From NCBI GenBank assembly GCA_003833135.1, contig QZLH01000132.1, positions 46,084 through 110,083 of the forward strand: a stretch of DNA of 64,000 bases, in the 5' to 3' direction. The DNA comes from Oehlia diaphana. Lineage: Eukaryota > Glomeromycota > Glomeromycetes > Glomerales > Glomeraceae. Both the position numbers and the translations under genes were made by a program. Every line of letters starts with the position of its first letter. The first letter of the stretch is position 1. This document shows, piece by piece, positions 60,586 to 64,000 of this stretch. Under the pieces are notes generated by a model. That model saw only the letters and a list, made by a program, of their open reading frames with translations. It had not been told where the DNA came from and did not search any database.

Positions 60586-61619
60586 TTTTACACATGTGAC
60601 GTAAAATATGTTGGAGAAAAATTTTAAGGGAATTTACAATTAAATGAAAAAGTAGTACTTATTCATGAGCTAGTTATAATAAGTACTAGCACACTATTAG
60701 CATTCGTAGGGTGATTTTTTTTAATAATTTAGACTATTTAATACAATTCATGCAAATAATCGTAATAACCATTTATTACTATTGGATGGTTTTCTCTACG
60801 AAGCTTGGACCATAAAAAAACAAATATTGTGAATGGTTTACATTTATTTACTATGTATGCATTTCTTTTCATGTTTGGGTAAGGAATCTACCTTGATATA
60901 TGATCTTGCTCGCCCACATTGAGGAACGATGATTCGCTAAGGAAATAATGTGTATATATATATGTAATCTATAATTTTTTCTTTATTAAAGCCTAATATT
61001 TAGGAGATTACACACACACAAAAAAAAAAGAAAGAGATTAAAATTTGGTAAGGCACATTCAAAAACTGATTGCGTCCTAATGCTGATTTAAAAATAAAAA
61101 CTCGAAACTCTAATTACCAAAATTGACATTTAAATAAAGCATGTAAAATAGTAGAAATGAAGGTATGATGTAATTTTAAGTTACATTTCATCAAAAGATC
61201 ATTTACTGAGAAACTATTGGTTTGGAAACAACCAAAGATATACAAATAGAGATATACAGATATTTGAGTAACGCATATAAAGTAATTGTATGTGAAAACT
61301 TCTTTGTCATATTTATATGTCGTATGTTAAGATTGTAGTGACAGTGTTTATTGCGTTAAAATTTTCATCATCAATTACGCAATATCGGATAATAAATAAT
61401 AATACTGTACGACTTTAACCATAGAAATATTGAATACAGTATAAATGAAATATTTAGTTAAATTTTCCGTAATTTCAAATCGGTTTATGAAGTATTACAT
61501 ATTTGTTTATCCCTTTTAGTCACTTTGCCTAAATTATCTCGTAGGTACCTCATCTTCACACGACGAATTTTCAGCATGAGTTTATGACTCGCTTATTTGC
61601 ATTGATAATTGAGATATCG
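60586..61619. other. Intergenic
   Basis: 5' flank of gene B and AT-rich DNA; no gene recognised. Confidence 0.5.
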
Positions 61620-62410
61620 CAGATTTACTCCGAAATTCCGAAAATCAAAATTCCAACAAGACACAAGCCTGGTAATTCACAATCCCGAGATTTTATTATC
61701 CCGAATCCCGATTGTCCCAACATTCTGATTAATGCAAAGTGACTCATTTATTACATATTGCAAATAAAAAAAATAAAGCATTAGGTGAATAGATTTTAGG
61801 TTGAACGAAATGAATCACAATTAATAAAAATTTTTCAAACATTAAAATTACGTATTATTATTTTATAATATTCTTACAACGTCGTAAATTTGTTTGCAAT
61901 TCCACTGACAAAGATAATCTAATATGTTCCTTAAAAATTGTTTTTTGATTCCATTTTCCAATTACTAACTAAAATTAATAATGTCATAAATAATAATTAT
62001 TGAGTATGATGCTCGCAGTTCGGTGATATTTCAACTATCATACCCAATAACTGTGTTATTATGCAGACGTCCAAGATCATGTTCCCTATAAAAAATATTA
62101 AAAATAATAAATGTACCTTATTTATTTATTTCACCTATAAAAATCTAAATGACGTAATGCGTCAAAGGTATCAAAGATATTTATGCAATAATAATTTATC
62201 TAAAAAATGTATGTTAAGATCCTATTTGGCTTAATAATAATATCGGGATAATGAACTGTTAGATAATGGATTTCGGGAATATTAAAATTTTCGGGATTGT
62301 GGATTGTGAATATTTGAGATTGTTAAATTTTCGGGATTATGAATTTTCGGGATCCATGGGTGATGTGAATTATCAGGATTTTCGATTATCGAAATTTCGA
62401 ATAATGCAAT
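61620..62410. mobile_element. Degenerate inverted-repeat element with TCGGGATT words
   Basis: The left flank (61625-61730) has AATCCCGA/CCCGAATCCCGA words; the right flank (62235-62400) has TTCGGGATTGTGG, TTTTCGGGATTATG and similar words in the inverse orientation. The outermost parts also match imperfectly (GAAATTCCGAAAATC against GATTTTCGATTATCGAAATTTCG). The middle is non-coding. Word content is like the element at 21.2-21.6 kb, so they may be one family. Confidence 0.5.
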
Positions 62411-63780
62411 TCCGTAAATTCCGTTCTATAAAAATCTGATTTTATCATAAATTATATAACATTTTTTAAAAAATGAAACCGAAAAGTATAAAATAAATAT
62501 TATTATGAAAGATTCCTACATATCAAAGATTTTAATGTAAAATTTCAGTAAATAAGAAAAAAAAAATGGAAAAAAGAAATTTTGTTCTACCAATTATATA
62601 AAGGATTAAAAAAAAAATTACATTAAATTCATTGTATTATTACTAAAAGTATCTTTGTTAGCGCTATTAGTTAATATTGTTTATTATGACATTAAAAAAA
62701 AGAAGTCTTTTCTAGAAGTTTCCATTGTGATTTTTTTATTTTTTTTATTTTTTGAGAAAATTGAAAAAAATTTGAGGATATATATGAAACGTTGAGTAAT
62801 ATGAACGTGAATCCAGCTTTAATATCTTACATAGCCCTATTATTTAGATATATTATACTGCGCTGGGCGTCAATTGTAACATACAATATTAATACATAAT
62901 GGTGTATTAAAAAAAAAAAGTATGTTGAACCATTTGAAGATGACTATTTATAATCACAGGAACATTTATAAAATCTCAACTATATTAAAACATTATTTGC
63001 CGAACTCCTAGCGTTCAAGGAAAGCGACTCTGAATCTTGGAAAGTTATTAGAACCAAATTAGCTGTAGCTGACAAGCTACTGATTAGCACCAACTACCAA
63101 AATCTCAACTCTCATGTAAGAAACTGGAGAACTTAATGAAGAATCATAAAATTCGATAGTAATAGATCGTAGTATTTATAGATCTAGTAGTAATTATGCA
63201 AAAACATACTATAAATCACATGTTAAAAATCACGGTGCACAATGTCGACTACAAAATAAATATAATTTCGTCCATATTTTGTTCCGTCGAGTCCGTTATT
63301 TTATTAATAGTTTTTAAAAATAAATTTTATAGAGATAATGATTCATGTGGGCGTGCATCAGCCGTCAGGGGGATGTTGTTTGAACATGGTTGATCATTTA
63401 AGGATTAATCGGTTAAATAGTCCCGTTTATGTCATCTATTATAATGCGTATTTGATGATTTACACCACATTAAACCATAATTAAAATAGGATCCCAAATA
63501 TCCAATTTTTTTTAAATTGATTGCATTGCTTTAAAATATTTTATTATTTTTTTTTATCATTTCATCTAATAGTATTCTTTTTTTTTTCTCCCCAAATCTC
63601 TTTTCCATCTACTTCCAATAAAATACATGCAAGATTAATACGTGTTACTCAAAATAATCGATCGTAACTGCGCCGCATCCCATTTGGAAAAAAATTATAT
63701 TTTTTTATAACCAAAAAAAGATTTTTATTTTCTAATTATTTGTTTCATGAATTGTTTCGAAAAAAAAAAAAAAAAAAAAA

Positions 63781-63867
<87 letters not shown>

Positions 63868-63969
63868 TTCTATAAAAAATAAAGTTTCGAATTTCGAATA
63901 ATTTCGGCAAATTGTAAATTAAGAAAAAAAAAAAATAATAATATTTATTATATATATGTTTCCTTTGGC

Positions 63970-64000
<31 letters not shown>
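62411..64000. other. Intergenic with long A/T homopolymers
   Basis: No supported gene. A 49-codon open stretch at 62990-63136 on the plus strand (TLFAELLAFKESDSESWKV) looks protein-like but is isolated. Poly(A)/poly(T) runs fill about 63761-63866 and the last 27 bases, which is probably where the contig assembly weakens. Confidence 0.4.

Noticed and set aside
63725..63910. Poly-Phe minus-strand ORF
   Set aside because: Homopolymer translation.

Overview
The window reads as nuclear DNA of an AT-rich, intron-dense fungus. Real exons are joined by short GT-AG introns (about 50-120 nt, often with a CTAAC/CTAAT-like branch site). Gene content (AT-rich intergenic DNA full of transposon remnants, expanded families of SAM methyltransferases and TKL-type kinases, a Crinkler-like remnant, small secreted Cys-rich proteins) suggests an arbuscular mycorrhizal fungus of the Glomeromycotina, most like Rhizophagus. 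That placement is inference; no rRNA or marker gene is present.

Left block (1-13.4 kb), conserved housekeeping genes: the last exons of an Argonaute (+), a CRT10-like WD40 protein with a large Ser/Pro/Tyr-rich insertion (+), a PX-domain protein (-), a type II pantothenate kinase fused to a DUF89 phosphatase (PANK4 architecture, +), and a small unrecognised five-exon gene (-). I rebuilt the exon structures by hand; every junction in the models given closes in frame.

14.0-18.0 kb: two head-to-head 7TM receptor-like paralogs with the same intron positions. 18-25 kb: mostly non-coding, with several inverted-repeat (MITE-like) elements and a degraded coding remnant. 25.0-34.6 kb: a secreted ML/NPC2-type lipid-binding protein (-), a SAM methyltransferase with a degenerate motif I (-), a long stretch with small inverted-repeat elements, and a second, divergent SAM methyltransferase (+).

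34.6-46 kb: a transposon-rich stretch. It holds a 4.4-kb element with 40-bp terminal inverted repeats and subterminal repeat arrays (interrupted by a 756-base N gap), a hAT transposase pseudogene, and a 5'-truncated, frameshifted non-LTR retrotransposon ending in poly(A). 46.6-48.2 kb: an intronless, comparatively GC-rich gene for a two-domain protein with a cysteine-dioxygenase-like cupin.

48.8-64 kb: a decayed Crinkler-like gene (-), a decayed multi-exon gene of unknown family (+), a TKL-type protein kinase (-), and a tandem pair of paralogous small secreted Cys-rich proteins (-) with matching TATA boxes and a shared upstream motif. The rest is AT-rich intergenic sequence with another inverted-repeat element and long A/T homopolymers. 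I found no CRISPR array, rRNA, convincing tRNA or operon.
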